Made by a program: the position numbers and the translations under genes. 22,597 nucleotides of DNA from assembly GCA_018262455.1 (NCBI GenBank), contig JAGSPR010000050.1, forward strand, positions 1 through 22,597, read 5' to 3'. Numbering within the stretch: position 1 is the first letter of the stretch; each line of letters begins with the position of its first letter. Shown one piece after another: positions 14,984 to 22,597 of this stretch. The notes under the pieces are model-generated. The model searched no databases and had not been told where the DNA came from. It worked only from the letters and a program-made list of their open reading frames with translations. The stretch comes from Deltaproteobacteria bacterium (GTDB lineage Bacteria; Myxococcota; Polyangia; Haliangiales; Haliangiaceae).

Positions 14984-16179
14984 TAGGGTGCGAAGGTCGC
15001 CGTCGAGACCCGCTTGCGGTTGAGCCCGGCGAGCTCCTCCGCGGTGAACGCGTGCTTGCTGCCTGGCGGAAATCGCGCGCGGATCACGCCGACCACCATC
15101 CGGCGCGCCGCCTGCCCGCCGTCGACGAGCGCTGGATCCCCGGTCTCGGCGCAGTCATCCCACAGCTCGAACAGCCCCTGCTTGCGCGCGGCGGGATCGG
15201 CGGTGCGGGACCACAGGGCATCGATGTTGCGCTGCATGAGCCGGCTGGACTGCTCGAGTTGCTGCTTCCTGTACTTCGTGCCGATCTGGACCCGCTCGTC
15301 GCGCGTCGAGTCGAGGTACTTGAGCTTCTGGCTCGCGTAGGGGTCCTGGCCATGGCTTCGCATGAACGCATCGCCGAGGTCGAAGCTGCCGCCGATGAGC
15401 GGCACCGTCTCGCCATGATCGGGCCGCGTGTCGCCGCCGGCGGCACGGTTGCTGTTGATCGGTTCGCTGTTGGGGTCGCCAGGCGTCTTGTCGTTCCGCT
15501 CGTACCAGCGCCCGACGCCTTGCCCGATCATCTTGGGGATCCTGCGCGGGTCCGGCACGCCGAACCGAAAGTTCCTCGCGTCCTTCAGCTTGACCGAGCC
15601 GTCCTTGTCGACGCGCGCCGTGAACACGCCCTGGTCCGAGCGGTAGGTGCCGTCGCGCTGCGGCCGGAGCTGACCGCTGCTCTCGACCTCGGGCACGGCC
15701 CTGGTGCCATCGGGGACGTGGACGAGATCATCGTGAAGGTCCGACCGCAGCCGCAGATCTGGCTGCTCGTTGCCGCGCATGTCGAGCAGCGTGTTGCGGG
15801 TTGGCGGGATCGTGCCCGGCGGGGCGATGGTGCCCGGCTCGAGTGTGGTGCTCGGTTGCTCGGTCCCGGGGGGCAGGACGAGGCTTCTCGTCCGCCGCCC
15901 CGGTATCCGGCCGACGGGCATGGCCAACGACGAGGCGTCGGGAGGTGCCACCATCGCGGAGGCGGCGGGCCGCTCCTCCAGCAGGACGACCTCGAGCGGC
16001 TCGCTGGCGTGCTCGTGGACGATCTCGATCGCGGTCGAGGAGGTCTGGGGCTCGCGGTTGTCGCGCTCGGCGTGCTCGGCGTGCTCGGCTGGTTCCTCGG
16101 GCTCGTAGGCGACTGCCAGCGCGATCACGGCGGCGTGTGCCGCCATCGAGATCGCAACTGCTGGGGGAAGCTTCGCCAC
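14980..16179 (-). CDS. TonB-like anchored periplasmic protein of unknown function, 399 aa
   Basis: The N-terminus (GTG at 16179; hydrophobic about 7-24 including the typical His in SMAAHAAVIALAV) resembles the anchor of TonB/energy-transducer proteins, followed by a Glu/His-rich stretch (EPEEPAEHAEHAER) and a Pro-rich linker to about 130. The TonB C-terminal fold is not recognisable. Instead there is a short strand motif near 176-200 (GTYRSDQGVFTARVDKDGSV) and a helical C-terminal region with LFELWDDCAETGD, RMVVGVIRARFPPGS and a final FAPY. I infer a periplasm-spanning anchored protein. An internal ATG at 16146 would cut the anchor, so the GTG is preferred. It is divergent from the sigma factor (121 bp) and convergent with the CAP lipoprotein. 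Confidence 0.75.
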   Translation of the reverse strand: MAKLPPAVAISMAAHAAVIALAVAYEPEEPAEHAEHAERDNREPQTSSTAIEIVHEHASEPLEVVLLEERPAASAMVAPPDASSLAMPVGRIPGRRTRSLVLPPGTEQPSTTLEPGTIAPPGTIPPTRNTLLDMRGNEQPDLRLRSDLHDDLVHVPDGTRAVPEVESSGQLRPQRDGTYRSDQGVFTARVDKDGSVKLKDARNFRFGVPDPRRIPKMIGQGVGRWYERNDKTPGDPNSEPINSNRAAGGDTRPDHGETVPLIGGSFDLGDAFMRSHGQDPYASQKLKYLDSTRDERVQIGTKYRKQQLEQSSRLMQRNIDALWSRTADPAARKQGLFELWDDCAETGDPALVDGGQAARRMVVGVIRARFPPGSKHAFTAEELAGLNRKRVSTATFAPY

Positions 16180-16189
16180 GGTCCTGCCC

Positions 16190-16232
16190 GTTATCCTTGC
16201 GAAACCGTTGCCAAGTCATCGGGTGGTTATCC
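16190..16232. repeat. Two GTTATCC direct repeats in the divergent promoter region
   Basis: GTTATCC occurs at 16190-16196 and 16226-16232, inside the 121-bp gap between the TonB-like gene and the sigma-factor gene. The motif is A/T-rich against a very GC-rich background. On the minus strand each copy gives GATAAC, a fair -10-like hexamer. GAAACC (16201-16206) and TTGCCA (16208-16213) between the copies look like -35 elements, but I cannot build a well-spaced promoter from them. Confidence 0.3.
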
Positions 16233-16300
16233 GACGAACGCTGCGACACCTTCCCGGGCTCCGATGACACAGGTGCACGTATGACTCCACCGAGGCTCCG

Positions 16301-16927
16301 ATGATCGTCAGTCTGCTCGCGCGGTTGTTTCGGTCTGGACCCGGTGGCGAGCTACGCGCCGCACGCAGGGGCGACCGCGAGGCGATCGTGCGGTTCTACG
16401 ATGCCCACGTCGACGGCCTGTATACGTTTGTCTACTACCGGGTCGGACGCGACACGGCGTTGGCCGAGGACGTCGTCCAGGAGACGTTCACGCTGGCGCT
16501 GTCGAAGCAGGCCGACTTCGACCCAGCTCGAGGCTCGGTGGGCAGCTGGCTGACGGTGCTTTCTCGCAACGTGATCCGGGATCATCTGCGGGCGCACAAG
16601 CGAAGTGATGAGCTCGCCACGACCTGGGATCGGATCGACGCCACGCTGGCTCAGACGTTCGCGGCGATGGCGGAGCGGCCGCTGCCCGGAGAGGTGCTCG
16701 AACGCGCGGAGACGCGCGACCTCGTGCACATGGCCGTCGCCAATCTCCCCGAGCAGTATCGCAACGCCCTCACCCGCAAGTATGTCGACGGCGAGAGCCT
16801 CGAGACCCTCGCAGGCGAGCTCGGGATCTCGGTCGGCGCCACCAAGTCTCTCCTCGCCCGCGCCCGACGCGCGTTCCGCGAGACGTTCTCCACCCTGTCG
16901 ATCAACCTCTCGGAGGTGTCCTCGTGA
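16301..16927 (+). CDS. ECF-type RNA polymerase sigma factor, 208 aa
   Basis: A sigma-70 family factor of the short extracytoplasmic-function kind. Sigma region 2 spans about 21-100 (FYDAHVDGLYTFVYYRVGR, the core-binding AEDVVQETF at 55-63, and promoter-melting GSWLTVLSRNVIRDHLR). A linker of about 35 residues leads to region 4 at about 140-195 (LPEQYRNALTRKYVDGES, then helix-turn-helix ETLAGELGISVGATKSLLARARR). Regions 1 and 3 are absent, as expected. The ATG at 16301 has GAGG five bases upstream. The stop overlaps the GTG of the following FecR-VIT-VWA gene in GTGA, so the two are translationally coupled, the usual arrangement of an ECF factor with its regulator. Target promoters are unknown; autoregulation is probable but not shown. 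Confidence 0.95.
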   Translation: MIVSLLARLFRSGPGGELRAARRGDREAIVRFYDAHVDGLYTFVYYRVGRDTALAEDVVQETFTLALSKQADFDPARGSVGSWLTVLSRNVIRDHLRAHKRSDELATTWDRIDATLAQTFAAMAERPLPGEVLERAETRDLVHMAVANLPEQYRNALTRKYVDGESLETLAGELGISVGATKSLLARARRAFRETFSTLSINLSEVSS

Positions 16928-19900
16928 AGCCCAGCACCAAGCCCGACAAGGATGCCCAGCCGGGCGCGGCCGACGCCGTACTCGAGCGCAACGTGACCAC
17001 GCTGCTCGAGCACGGCGGCGAAGCCCCGCGGCTCGCCGACACGGCGCGCGCGCGGATCCGTAGCCAGCTGGTCGACCAGGCCGCCAAGCCGATCGCGCAG
17101 GGTGCGGCGCGGAAGCGTTCGCCGCTGCTCGCCGTTGGGTTCGGGCTCGCGGCCACCGCGGCGGGCGCGCTGATCGTCACGCGCATGACCGGACCTGGTA
17201 GCAGCGACGAGCCGGTCGCCGACGGCGTCGATGGCACGACGTGGATCACCGACGCAGGCGCCAAGGTGACGCAGCTCGGCCCACGTCGCGTGCGCGTCGA
17301 GGGCGCGGTGCTGCTCGACGTCGCGCCCGGCAAGGGCGTGTTCACCGTCGAGACCAAGCGCGGCACGATCGAGGTCATCGGGACCCGGTTCCTGGTCGAC
17401 GCGGCCGACGATCGCACGACCGCCGCCGTGGTCCGCGGCCAGGTCAAGCTGGTCTCGAGCGAGGGTAACGTGCTGCTCCATGCCGGCGAGCAGGGCGTGG
17501 TCGAGCTCGGCAGGCCACCGACGCGCGGCCCGGCGCCGCGGCTCTCGCACCTGGTGTCGTGGGCGGCGCAGGCGCGCAAGAAGGACGAGCACGCGGTGCG
17601 GCCGCTGCGCAACGGCACGCTGTTCGCGCGCGAGCCCAATAACCCGTGGGTCCCCGAGTCGCCGCTCCCGATCGCGAAGCTCGGGGTCGATATCGTCGTC
17701 GAGGATCAGGTCGCGCGCGTCGCGATCGATCAGACGTTCCACAATCCCAACCCGCGCGTGATGGAGGGCATGTATCGGTTCGCGATCCCGCCCGACGCAT
17801 CGCTGCAGCGGCTCGCGATGTACATCAACGGGACGCTGACCGAGTCGGCGGTCGTCGAGCGCATGCAGGCGCGGCGGATCTACGAGGACGTGGTGTATCG
17901 CCGGCTCGATCCCGCGCTGCTCGAATGGGCGGGCACCGGCCGGCTCGCGCTCAAGGTCTATCCGCTGCCCGCGGAACAGGACAAGCGGCTCGTGCTCGCG
18001 TACACGCAGAGCCTCCCGAAGCTGTACGAGGACTGGACCCTGACCGTGCCGTTGCCCGAGGTGGATCTTCCGGTGGGTGAGCTCGGGTTCGACGTGCGGA
18101 TCAAGGGTTGCGCGAACTGCGAGGTCACGTCGCCGAGCCACCCCGTGGTGGTCAAGCGTGTCGGTGAGGACGCCGTGGTCGCCTACCAGCAGCGAGGCGC
18201 GCGGATCGGGGACTCGCTCGTGCTCCACGTCCGCGACAGCCGCCGCCGGGCGACCGTGGCCACCCAGCAGGACAGGACCGATCAGTTCGTCCTCGTGCGC
18301 GCCCGGCCCGAGCTCGTCAGGGCCGCGCACGCGTACCGGTCGCGGACCTGGGTCATTCTCGATGACGTCAGTGCCTCGCGCGACGAGATGGCGCGGCGTG
18401 CGCAGGCCGATCTCGTCGATGGCTTCCTGCGCGAGCTCGATGAGGACGATCGCGTCGGCGTGATCGCGTTCGACGTCGCGGCTCGCCAGAAGCTCGGGCT
18501 GACCCGGGTGATCGATGTCGATCGCAAGGCCGTGCGCGCCGCGCTGACCAGCGAGGGCGGGGTCGGTGCGACGGACTTCGGTGTGGCGATCGACGCGGCG
18601 ACCGCGCTGCTCGCGGGCGTGGCGCCCCAGGACGCGATGATCGTGTATCTCGGCGATGGCGTGATCACGAGCGGCGGGCGTCAGCTCGACGCGCTGCGCA
18701 CGCGGCTCGCCGGCAAGGCGCACTTCATCGGCGTCGGGGTCGGCGACGGTCCCGACACCCAGACGCTGGAGGCGCTCGCCGCCGCCACCGGCGGCTACGC
18801 CACGACGATCGATCTCGCCGATGACGTCGGCTGGCGCGCGTTCGACCTGGTCGCCGCGCTGCACACCCCGCGCGTCACCGGGCTCGCCGCCCGGCTCGTC
18901 GACGCGGGCGGAGGGCCCGTGCCGGCGACTGTCTACCTGAAGTCCCCGCAGCTCGCCGATGGCGAGGAGCTCGAGCTCGTGGCCAAGCTCGCGAGCACGA
19001 CGACCGCGACCGCGGTCGAGATCACCGGCACCCTCGACGGTGCGCCGTGGCGCCAGCGCGTCGCGCTCGCTGGCGAGGCGCACGCGGCTGGCTACCTGCC
19101 GCGGCTGTGGGCCCAGCGTCACATCGCGGCCCGGCTGCTCGCGAAGCACGAGCCCGTCGTCGTGCCACCGTGCAGCGCGCCGCAGGCCGGAGCTCCGCAG
19201 CGCGGCCGTCGCGCCGAGGTGCCCGCGGCCGCGTGCAAGACCGAGCTCGAGCTCCGCGAGGAGCGTGACGAGGCGATCCGCAAGGAAGTCGTCGGGCTCG
19301 GCAAGCAGTACTTCCTGCTGTCGCGCCACACCTCGCTGCTCGTGCTCGAGAACGACGAGATGTACAAGAAGTACGACGTCGCCAAGGGGGCCGGCGACAC
19401 GTGGTCCCCCTACGCGCTGCCCGCGAAGCTCCCCGCCGCACCGGCAACGACCCACCTCGCGCCATCGACGATCGCGAGCGACGCGGAGCTCGTGCGGCGC
19501 CCGCTGCAGGTGTTCTACGACGCGGGCGGCTACCGCGATCAGGGGCTGCTCCGGAACGAGGAGACCGAGATGTGGAGCGGTGGAGACTTCCGGCTGCACG
19601 GGGAGCGTGAGCGCGGCTTCGTCACCACACGCGGGCGGCTCGGCCTGCGACGCGGTCCGACGCCGAGTGAGGAGAGCAAGGCGGATGGGAGTCTCCGGTT
19701 CAAGGCGATCGACACGGTCGTGACCGGCCAGACCGACGGGGACAGCTCGAGCGGATTCGACGAGGCGACTGGCGAGGCCGAGCGCAGCGTGGTGTTCGCC
19801 GACGAGCTCGGCGGCGCTGCCGGACCGGGGACCGGCCATGGCTACGGAATCGGTGGCGGCCGGGGCGGGGGCGGCTTCATCGGCGTCGGCAAGATGGGCA

Positions 19901-22305
19901 ACATGAGCTTGAAGGATACCGACAAGGCGTCACGGTGGCGGCAGCCGAACCTCGGCAGTCCGCAGCGGTTCGGTAGTCCGACCGACACCGCGTACGACGA
20001 TCTCACCAGCTTCATTCCGGCGCTGCTGCCGGACGGCAGCGACCTGTGGCGCGCGGAGCTGACCGCCGCGGCCGGTGGCGCGACCTCGCATCCGATCGAT
20101 GATGCGGCGCGCGCGCTGCTCGAGTCCGCGCGCCGCGCGCTGCCTTCGGGCGTCTATCGCTGGGACGATCTCGAGATCGCGGTCGACGATGCCCGTCGCA
20201 TCGGCTGGCGCCGGACCACCGACGCCGACCTCGCCGAGACCGCGTCGTTCGACGGCACGACCTGGACCCGTCGCTACGCCGAGCTCGGCGTCGACGTGAC
20301 CCGCGTGCTCGCCGAGGACGACCTCGCGCTCGCGCTGGGCTACCTGCCGATCTGGATCGCCGAGCCCGCGCACTACGCGCGCTGGTTCGAGGTCCACGCG
20401 AAGGGCACGCGCGAGATCACGCTGTCCCGGACGATCCCGAAGGGACCGGGTGGCAAGTCCACGTCGGAGCTCGCGTACGTGCTCGAGCTCGACGACCACC
20501 ATCACCTCGTCGCGTTGCGCGACGCCAAGGGTAACGAGCTGGTGCGGATCACGTGGGGCAGCACGGGCCCGACCGGCGCGCGCGTGGCCGGGAGCGACGT
20601 CAAGCTCGGCTTCACCGCGCAACCCGTCGCCGATGCCACCGCGTGGGCGCACGGCACTGCGCCTGCCGGGGTGGTCGTGACGTTGCCTGCGCGCCTGCCG
20701 GCGTACTGGGACGGCAAGCTGCAGGCGTTGCCTGCGGGGAGCGCCGAGTGGCGCCACACCCAGCGCCAGAAGCTGGCGAGCCTCGCGGCGATAAGCGATC
20801 GGCCGAACCTCTATGCGACCTACGACGCGCTGCGCACGCACGGTGGCGTCGAGCTCGGCGACCTCACGCTGGCGAGCGGCGGCATCGCGACCGCGACGAC
20901 CGATGCCCAGCTCGCCACCGCGCTGGCCGCGCCCGCGCTGCAGCAGGCGCCGATCGCGGCGTACCTGCGCGCGGGCCGGCTCTACGGCCAGAGCCCGAGG
21001 TCCGAGCGGATGAAGGCGCAGGTCACGACCGGGTTCCTCGGTGCGCTGTGGACGCTGCGTGAGGTGACGGCGCTGCTCGTCGCCGACAAGAACCCGCAGG
21101 CAGTCGATCGCCTGCTCTCGCTCGGGGACCGCGCGTTCCAGCTCCGGCTGATCGGCGCGAGCGCGACGTCGAGCCGCTACCGCATGGAGCCCGCGGACGT
21201 CATCCGCGCATGGGAGAGCGTGGCGACCGGGGACTACAAGAACGTGGCGCGGGCCCAGGCCGCCCAGGTGCTCGCGGGTCGCGGCCGGTATGACGCGGCC
21301 GCGGAGCTCGTGGCCAAGCTGGTCGCCGAGCTCGATCTCGACGCGATGCCGCCGAACCTGGCCTCGATGCAGTACCAGTTCCAGCAGTCACGTCGCGGCC
21401 AGGCAGGCTGGCAGCTCGTGTGGGCGACGTGGCGCGATCGCGTGCTCGCCGGCACGAGCTACGAGCACGTGCTCTCGCTCGTCCCGCTCGCGAGCCAGCA
21501 CCCGCTCGACAGTCCAGCGATCCTCGCGAGGGCGGCGAAGCTCGCCGGAGACGATGTCGATCGGCAGGTCTCGGTCGCGCGGATCGCGATCAGCCAGGGT
21601 CAGGCAGCGTTCGGCGCGTCGCTGGTGGAGCCGCTGGTCAAGCTGCATCCGACGCGAGAGCTCCACCAGCTGGCCGGTCAGATCGCGCTCGGCGCGGGCA
21701 AGCCCGCCGAGGCACTCGCCCACTTCGAGGCGGCCCAGGATGCCTCTGGCGACGAGGCGGTCGAGCTGTCGACCGTGCGTGCCGAGCTCGGTCAGATCCT
21801 CACGATCGCCCGGCAGCTCGCCCTCCAGTCGACCGGGGCGGCGCGCCAGCAGGCGGTGCAGCGCGCGCTGGTGTGGGGTGCGCGGTGGCGTGCGATCGAC
21901 CCGGGCAATGCCCAGATCGATCAGCAGCTCGGCGAGCTCATGCTCGCGGTCGGTGACCAGGCCGAGGCGTGGCGCCAGCTGTCGTCGGTCATCGAGCGCG
22001 ACCCGATGTCAGGCGATGGCTACCAGACGGTGGCGGCCGCGTTCGAGTCCCAGGGCCGCGTGGCCGAGGCGATCGCTTACTGGCACCAGGCGACGATCAT
22101 CGATCAGACCAACCCGACGCCGCGGCTGCGCGAGGCCCAGGCGCTGATCGCGGTCGGCCGCACCGCCGAGGGCGACGCCATCCTCACCGACATCGCGGGC
22201 CGCAAGTGGCACGATCGGTGGCAGGGCATCGGCTACCAGGCGAAGAACCTGATCGAGCGGGCGAAGCAGGCGCAGAACCCGCAGCCCAGCTGGGACGACG
22301 AGTAG
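16924..22305 (+). CDS. Giant FecR-VIT-VWA-TPR membrane protein, 1793 aa, probable sigma-factor partner
   Basis: Order of parts: a cytoplasmic, mostly helical N-terminus (1-65); one membrane span (about 66-86, LLAVGFGLAATAAGALIV); a FecR-type beta domain (about 105-195, GKGVFTVETKRGTIEVIGT, then TRFLV); a VIT domain (about 245-400, RIYEDVVYRRLDPALLEW); a VWA domain (about 474-645) with an intact metal site DVSAS (Asp481, Ser483, Ser485), Thr550 and Asp578; a Gly-rich stretch (about 966-990); a long unassigned middle; and a TPR-like helical end (about 1425-1480 and 1585-1735). There is a CxxC at 396-399. The GTG has GGAGGT six bases upstream, inside the sigma gene. FecR domains usually relay signals to ECF factors, so I infer an anti-sigma or sensor role fused to an external binding machine. 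No zinc anti-sigma motif is present. Confidence 0.9.
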   Translation: MKPSTKPDKDAQPGAADAVLERNVTTLLEHGGEAPRLADTARARIRSQLVDQAAKPIAQGAARKRSPLLAVGFGLAATAAGALIVTRMTGPGSSDEPVADGVDGTTWITDAGAKVTQLGPRRVRVEGAVLLDVAPGKGVFTVETKRGTIEVIGTRFLVDAADDRTTAAVVRGQVKLVSSEGNVLLHAGEQGVVELGRPPTRGPAPRLSHLVSWAAQARKKDEHAVRPLRNGTLFAREPNNPWVPESPLPIAKLGVDIVVEDQVARVAIDQTFHNPNPRVMEGMYRFAIPPDASLQRLAMYINGTLTESAVVERMQARRIYEDVVYRRLDPALLEWAGTGRLALKVYPLPAEQDKRLVLAYTQSLPKLYEDWTLTVPLPEVDLPVGELGFDVRIKGCANCEVTSPSHPVVVKRVGEDAVVAYQQRGARIGDSLVLHVRDSRRRATVATQQDRTDQFVLVRARPELVRAAHAYRSRTWVILDDVSASRDEMARRAQADLVDGFLRELDEDDRVGVIAFDVAARQKLGLTRVIDVDRKAVRAALTSEGGVGATDFGVAIDAATALLAGVAPQDAMIVYLGDGVITSGGRQLDALRTRLAGKAHFIGVGVGDGPDTQTLEALAAATGGYATTIDLADDVGWRAFDLVAALHTPRVTGLAARLVDAGGGPVPATVYLKSPQLADGEELELVAKLASTTTATAVEITGTLDGAPWRQRVALAGEAHAAGYLPRLWAQRHIAARLLAKHEPVVVPPCSAPQAGAPQRGRRAEVPAAACKTELELREERDEAIRKEVVGLGKQYFLLSRHTSLLVLENDEMYKKYDVAKGAGDTWSPYALPAKLPAAPATTHLAPSTIASDAELVRRPLQVFYDAGGYRDQGLLRNEETEMWSGGDFRLHGERERGFVTTRGRLGLRRGPTPSEESKADGSLRFKAIDTVVTGQTDGDSSSGFDEATGEAERSVVFADELGGAAGPGTGHGYGIGGGRGGGGFIGVGKMGNMSLKDTDKASRWRQPNLGSPQRFGSPTDTAYDDLTSFIPALLPDGSDLWRAELTAAAGGATSHPIDDAARALLESARRALPSGVYRWDDLEIAVDDARRIGWRRTTDADLAETASFDGTTWTRRYAELGVDVTRVLAEDDLALALGYLPIWIAEPAHYARWFEVHAKGTREITLSRTIPKGPGGKSTSELAYVLELDDHHHLVALRDAKGNELVRITWGSTGPTGARVAGSDVKLGFTAQPVADATAWAHGTAPAGVVVTLPARLPAYWDGKLQALPAGSAEWRHTQRQKLASLAAISDRPNLYATYDALRTHGGVELGDLTLASGGIATATTDAQLATALAAPALQQAPIAAYLRAGRLYGQSPRSERMKAQVTTGFLGALWTLREVTALLVADKNPQAVDRLLSLGDRAFQLRLIGASATSSRYRMEPADVIRAWESVATGDYKNVARAQAAQVLAGRGRYDAAAELVAKLVAELDLDAMPPNLASMQYQFQQSRRGQAGWQLVWATWRDRVLAGTSYEHVLSLVPLASQHPLDSPAILARAAKLAGDDVDRQVSVARIAISQGQAAFGASLVEPLVKLHPTRELHQLAGQIALGAGKPAEALAHFEAAQDASGDEAVELSTVRAELGQILTIARQLALQSTGAARQQAVQRALVWGARWRAIDPGNAQIDQQLGELMLAVGDQAEAWRQLSSVIERDPMSGDGYQTVAAAFESQGRVAEAIAYWHQATIIDQTNPTPRLREAQALIAVGRTAEGDAILTDIAGRKWHDRWQGIGYQAKNLIERAKQAQNPQPSWDDE

Positions 22306-22307
22306 GG

Positions 22308-22349
22308 CGCGGTGACCTTGGCGCGCGCTGACCTGGTAGGGTCACCGCG
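22308..22349. repeat. Perfect 10-bp inverted repeat between the giant gene and the helicase
   Basis: CGCGGTGACC (22308-22317) is repeated in inverse as GGTCACCGCG (22340-22349). Inner bases 22318-22320 and 22337-22339 can add one A-T and two G-T pairs, leaving a 16-base loop. It fills the 43-bp gap and ends on the first base of the helicase GTG, covering part of its ribosome site. It could be a terminator, an operator or a translation-control hairpin. No T-tract follows. Confidence 0.45.
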
Positions 22350-22597
22350 TGCCCAGCGATGGAGAGCTCGAGCTCTCGTTCTACGAGAAGTTTCTGTGGG
22401 GGCGCGGCCTCGAGCCGTACCCGGTCCAGGAGCTGGCGATCACGAAGATCATCGCGGGGCAGAGCGTGCTCGTCACGGTGCCCACGGGGACCGGCAAGAC
22501 GCTGATGGCCAAGGCGGCGCTGCACGCGGCGATCGCGCGCGGCCATCGCGCGATCTACACGACGCCGCTTCGCGCGCTCACCGAGGAGAAGTACCGC
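22349..22597 (+). CDS. SF2 (DEAD/DEAH-type) helicase, N-terminal 83 residues (runs off the window)
   Basis: The start of an ATP-dependent superfamily 2 helicase. After a short N-terminus come a Q-motif-like PYPVQELAI (about 23-31), Walker A VPTGTGKT (44-51) and motif Ia TTPLRALTEEKYR (71-83). The motif Ia wording is closest to Ski2/Hel308/Mtr4-like helicases, but 83 residues are too few to settle the subfamily or decide between RNA and DNA. The GTG at 22349 has AGGG about seven bases upstream, and the gene begins 43 bp after the giant gene. It could be the third gene of that operon or be separated by the inverted repeat that overlaps its start. Confidence 0.88.
   Translation, partial: MPSDGELELSFYEKFLWGRGLEPYPVQELAITKIIAGQSVLVTVPTGTGKTLMAKAALHAAIARGHRAIYTTPLRALTEEKYR

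Noticed and set aside
14554..16284. 576-codon plus-strand frame running through the CAP gene end and the TonB-like gene
   Set aside because: It overlaps two real genes in other frames, and its composition and lack of motifs fit a shadow.
18960..18985. Repeated GAGCTCGAGCTC-like palindromic runs here and elsewhere
   Set aside because: They come from Glu-Leu codon pairs (GAG CTC) in coding sequence and are not spaced like a repeat array or regulatory site.
16651..19839. 1062-codon open frame on the minus strand opposite the sigma/giant genes
   Set aside because: It is antisense to clearly coding sequence with recognisable domains. Its product is rich in Arg, His, Asp and Leu with no motif. 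Long antisense frames are expected when GC3 is this high.
16924..22305. The giant as a sortase- or exosortase-linked VIT-VWA target protein
   Set aside because: Those proteins carry a C-terminal sorting signal with a membrane helix. This one ends in TPR-like helices and a charged tail (PQPSWDDE).

Overview
The window is about 22.6 kb of very GC-rich, gene-dense bacterial DNA with strong G/C preference at third codon positions. I infer a myxobacterium-like organism (Myxococcota, possibly of the Haliangium/Kofleriaceae kind). The inference rests on the mix of genes: a membrane-linked Hanks-type Ser/Thr kinase, several large lipoproteins and anchored surface proteins with repeated beta-sandwich domains, an ECF sigma factor coupled to a giant FecR-VIT-VWA-TPR protein, and a zinc-ribbon/TM/8-cysteine protein. 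No 16S or other taxonomic marker is present, so this is inference only. I see no mobile elements, tRNA, rRNA or CRISPR, and no non-genic stretch longer than about 200 bp.

Layout. (1) 1-606, minus strand: start of groEL, complete groES, and a CIRCE operator (HrcA-type heat-shock control). (2) 803-2031, plus strand: a tightly coupled pair of unknown genes. (3) 11674-2044, minus strand: a run of five genes that may be co-transcribed, in transcription order a zinc-ribbon/TM/Cys-rich protein, panC (pantothenate synthetase), two tandem paralogous ~980-residue anchored proteins with about nine carboxypeptidase-regulatory-like repeats and a C-terminal PDZ domain, and a 564-residue lipoprotein. (4) 11808-12560, plus: a YkuE-type metallophosphoesterase, convergent with a Ser/Thr kinase (13727-12573, minus). 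(5) 13757-14983, plus: a CAP-domain lipoprotein divergent from the kinase and convergent with (6) a TonB-like anchored periplasmic protein (16179-14980, minus); their two stop codons share one CTAG. (7) 16301-22305, plus: an ECF sigma factor overlapping by 4 bp a 1793-residue FecR-VIT-VWA-TPR protein. (8) 22349-end, plus: the first 83 codons of an SF2 helicase.

How they fit together. groESL, panC and the helicase are housekeeping. Most of the rest is envelope-facing or regulatory. The most unusual unit is the sigma factor and its giant partner: a short cytoplasmic N-terminus, one membrane span and a FecR domain suggest an anti-sigma/regulator, fused in one polypeptide to a predicted extracytoplasmic VIT-VWA and TPR machine. 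The second is the tandem duplication of the two repeat/PDZ surface proteins.
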